Below are positions 32,037 through 33,685 of a stretch of 33,685 nt of DNA, one piece after another. Under the pieces are notes generated by a model that did no database searches, was not told where the DNA came from, and saw nothing but the letters and a program-made list of their open reading frames with translations. Each line of letters starts with the position of its first letter. Within the stretch, counting starts at the first letter, position 1. The position numbers and the translations under genes are program-made. Origin of the DNA: Chitinophagales bacterium (GTDB lineage Bacteria; Bacteroidota; Bacteroidia; Chitinophagales; CAIODY01); contig JAPJNH010000029.1 of NCBI GenBank assembly GCA_026461075.1, forward strand, positions 1 through 33,685, written 5' to 3'.

Positions 32037-32118
32037 ATGAGTGTTCTTTAGAACGGATTGCAAAGATACAACCCAACTTTAAATTTCCAAAAGTTTAACC
32101 GAAATTTTTTTTGAAATT

Positions 32119-32622
32119 CTACCGATGCTCGTCGAAATTGCCTAAAAGGTCTAAAATATGGGCATTCTCCGAATAAGCACCGATCAAATTACCTTTGCGA
32201 TCGTACTGTCGAATAAGCGGTATAAAGGCGAAGTCGAAATAATCATGCATTTTGTTTGCCCCATCCTGTAAAACAGTAATCGGTAATTTATCCAAATGAT
32301 ATTTTTCTCTAAAAGCGATGATAGCCGACTGCGGCTCGCGTGAGACCATCACAATTTGAATACCCTTGAAATACTTGATATATTCTACGATCTGCTTCGT
32401 TTCATATTGACAATGATCACACTCCGAATTGAAGCAAATAAATAACAAAGGCGTGTTCTTTATCAAGCTATCCTTCGTAAATAAACTGCTGTCCTTCAAG
32501 GTATAGAATACAAATGCTGGAATGTGTTTCGACTCCTTCAGCGTATCCATTTTGTCTTGCGCAAACGCGACTCCGTTAATGAAAACGAAAACGCTACAAA
32601 CAAGTACCAATAAGCCTTTCAT
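32119..32622 (-). CDS. Exported thioredoxin-like (AhpC/TSA-type) redoxin
   Basis: A 167-aa protein with a signal peptide (about 1-22, NGVAFAQ) and a thioredoxin fold. The redox centre CDHC (Cys68, Cys71) follows the strand LLFICFNSE, and the cis-Pro is in FAFIPLIRQYD near 132, followed by GNLIGAY. It is therefore expected in the periplasm as a thiol-disulfide protein of the TlpA/ResA kind, though it is shorter than many and its partner is unknown. Its gene starts 9 bp after the stop of the ferredoxin gene, so the two are probably co-transcribed. Confidence 0.88.
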   Translation of the reverse strand: MKGLLVLVCSVFVFINGVAFAQDKMDTLKESKHIPAFVFYTLKDSSLFTKDSLIKNTPLLFICFNSECDHCQYETKQIVEYIKYFKGIQIVMVSREPQSAIIAFREKYHLDKLPITVLQDGANKMHDYFDFAFIPLIRQYDRKGNLIGAYSENAHILDLLGNFDEHR

Positions 32623-32631
32623 TCTAAATAA

Positions 32632-32964
32632 TTAGTCGCCTAAAAGCAGACTTTGATCTGGAATACGAACTTCGATATGACCTTCCTCTTTCAATAATAC
32701 ACATTGACAAGCCAAACGAGAATTCAATCTTGGATTTTTTGCACGATCAATGAAGTTCTCTTCCTTGTCGTTCAACTCTTCCATCAAATGCTCGCCCTTT
32801 TCTACATATATATGGCAGGTGCTACAAGCACAAACGCCACCACAGTTGTGATGTAATTCGATATCGTTCTTCTCGGCAATTTCTAGAATGCTATCGCCTT
32901 TGCCATGCATTACTGTAATGCTCTCTTTTCCTTTTTCCTCGAAATGAAATGTAATTTGGTTCAT
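32632..32964 (-). CDS. [2Fe-2S] ferredoxin, adrenodoxin/Isc type
   Basis: A 110-aa cytosolic electron carrier. The cluster ligands are Cys41, Cys47, Cys50 and Cys86, with spacing C-x5-C-x2-C-x35-C as in E. coli Fdx and adrenodoxin. CGGVCACSTCHIYVEKG and RLNSRLACQC are the typical surroundings. No isc genes are near. Possible partners include iron-sulfur assembly or a membrane oxygenase. A perfect -7 element ends 4 nt before the ATG, suggesting a leaderless mRNA. The redoxin gene follows after 9 bp. Confidence 0.95.
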   Translation of the reverse strand: MNQITFHFEEKGKESITVMHGKGDSILEIAEKNDIELHHNCGGVCACSTCHIYVEKGEHLMEELNDKEENFIDRAKNPRLNSRLACQCVLLKEEGHIEVRIPDQSLLLGD

Positions 32965-32968
32965 AATA

Positions 32969-32976
32969 CAAAAGTA
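32969..32976 (-). promoter_or_regulatory. Candidate -7 element (TACTTTTG) for the ferredoxin gene
   Basis: A perfect TAnnTTTG match in the 22-bp gap after the glycosyltransferase-like gene, ending 4 nt before the ferredoxin ATG. The transcription start would fall on or near the ATG. Confidence 0.45.
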
Positions 32977-32986
32977 AGACCTCCGC

Positions 32987-33685
32987 CTATTTTTCTTCGC
33001 AATATTGAATAATTTTTATTGCTGCTTGACCCGGATTGGCTAAATAATAGCTTAAACCCTCCTGTTGTCGTTTTTGTTCGTTTAAAAAAGTGCTTTTTTC
33101 TCCTAGTAATCCTTCAACAAGTTTTTTTAGTTCACTTTCGGAACTAGCCTTTCTTGTATAATGCGTGCTCATGTCCATAAATCGATCGAAATTATTCGAA
33201 AGCTGAATAACAGGTAATTGTGCCATGCCACATTCAAATACCACGGCAGAATCTATGGTTAAAGCCAGACAACTTTCCTGAATGGTATCCGCTAAGCTGC
33301 CTTTCGCTATTTTGATAGATCCAAGGAGGGAAGAATAATCTTGTGCAATATCTAATGGGTGCAAACGTATCTGCAGTTCTTTTCCTAATCGCTGCACTTC
33401 CTGTTGAAGTTGATTCAACCAATCTAATGTAAGCGCATATTTACCTTCTCCCAAATAAGGATACTTGAAATAAGGTTGTGCAAAAAAGGTAATATACTTT
33501 TTGGCTTGCAGCTCCGATTGTGCTGCATATAATTTGGCGAATTGATCGAAATGCGGAGCGCCTGCAATTAGTATAGATTCTGCAGCGACCCCTCTTTGTA
33601 GCATCAACTCTTGGTCGTAGTTGCCCCACACTGCATATTGCTTACATAAAAGCGGAACACAAAAATCAGCGATCAAGCCATGTTG
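32987..33685 (-). CDS. Partial GT-B-like glycosyl/glycerophosphate transferase (cut by right edge)
   Basis: The frame is open to the window edge, reading QHGLIADFCVPLLCK, so the gene starts beyond 33685; 232 residues are visible. The QHG, followed by YAVWGNYDQELMLQRGV and ILIAGAPHFDQF, and later ALTIDSAVVFECGMAQLPVIQL, match the C-terminal half of GT-B-fold enzymes of surface-polysaccharide synthesis. Those include CDP-glycerol glycerophosphotransferase-like and capsule-synthesis enzymes, in which the D-S/T.....E pattern binds the nucleotide donor. Exact donor and acceptor are not predictable. It ends 22 bp before the ferredoxin start. Confidence 0.75.
   Translation of the reverse strand, partial: QHGLIADFCVPLLCKQYAVWGNYDQELMLQRGVAAESILIAGAPHFDQFAKLYAAQSELQAKKYITFFAQPYFKYPYLGEGKYALTLDWLNQLQQEVQRLGKELQIRLHPLDIAQDYSSLLGSIKIAKGSLADTIQESCLALTIDSAVVFECGMAQLPVIQLSNNFDRFMDMSTHYTRKASSESELKKLVEGLLGEKSTFLNEQKRQQEGLSYYLANPGQAAIKIIQYCEEK

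Overview
The window reads as an ordinary chromosomal stretch of a Bacteroidota bacterium, probably of the Chitinophagaceae/Sphingobacteriia type. The evidence is: several proteins with type IX secretion (T9SS) C-terminal sorting domains, a carboxypeptidase-regulatory/plug TonB-dependent receptor, a HYC_CC_PP-like small protein, a CHU_C-type C-terminal domain, and recurrent TAnnTTTG sequences (the Bacteroidota -7 promoter element) upstream of starts. Gene density is very high. There are no rRNA genes, CRISPR arrays, intact insertion sequences or prophage genes. The lineage call below phylum level is an inference.

Layout. 1-112 is a short simple repeat and a terminator. 113-2905 (minus) holds crcB followed by an outer-membrane TonB-dependent receptor. 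2970-5521 (plus) holds a polytopic membrane protein of unknown function and clpX. 5526-8147 (minus) holds a secreted delta-60-repeat protein and a 3-hydroxyacyl-CoA dehydrogenase. 8265-10799 (plus) is a large surface CotH-kinase-like protein. 10805-15502 (minus) runs lolD, mnmA, a lipoprotein and a DPP4-type peptidase. 15527-18953 (minus) runs a HYC_CC_PP-like Cys-rich protein, a T9SS-sorted thioredoxin-like protein, a T9SS-sorted multicopper oxidase and a DUF985 cupin. 19023-20924 (plus) is a helix-hairpin-helix protein with a probable outer-membrane barrel. 21076-25511 (plus) holds dnaK, an unknown 186-aa membrane protein between two near-identical terminators, a nucleoside transporter and a GNAT-like protein. 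25512-29475 (minus) is a complete TolC-EmrA-EmrB-type tripartite efflux operon. 29667-31414 is a convergent pair, a Rossmann epimerase-like protein and a fatty-acid desaturase. 31415-31834 is the only long gene-free stretch; it carries decayed tandem copies of the 3' end of the adjacent tRNA-Leu gene. Then come tRNA-Leu(UAA), tRNA-Gly(GCC), a ferredoxin plus thioredoxin-like pair, and a glycosyltransferase-like gene cut by the right edge.

The part closest to an undescribed system is the minus-strand block 15527-18953: a predicted metal-binding exported protein, a thiol-active-site protein and a laccase/bilirubin-oxidase-like enzyme, the last two both tagged for T9SS surface display and translationally coupled. 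Divergent from it is a ComEA-like HhH/outer-membrane protein. The most unusual non-coding signals are the tRNA-Leu 3'-end repeats with embedded 29-bp hairpins (31640-31887), the duplicated dnaK terminator flanking the 186-aa gene (23019-23728), and several -7 promoter elements lying only 4-8 nt from a start codon, which suggests leaderless or near-leaderless mRNAs. All function calls rest on motifs seen by eye; no database search was run.
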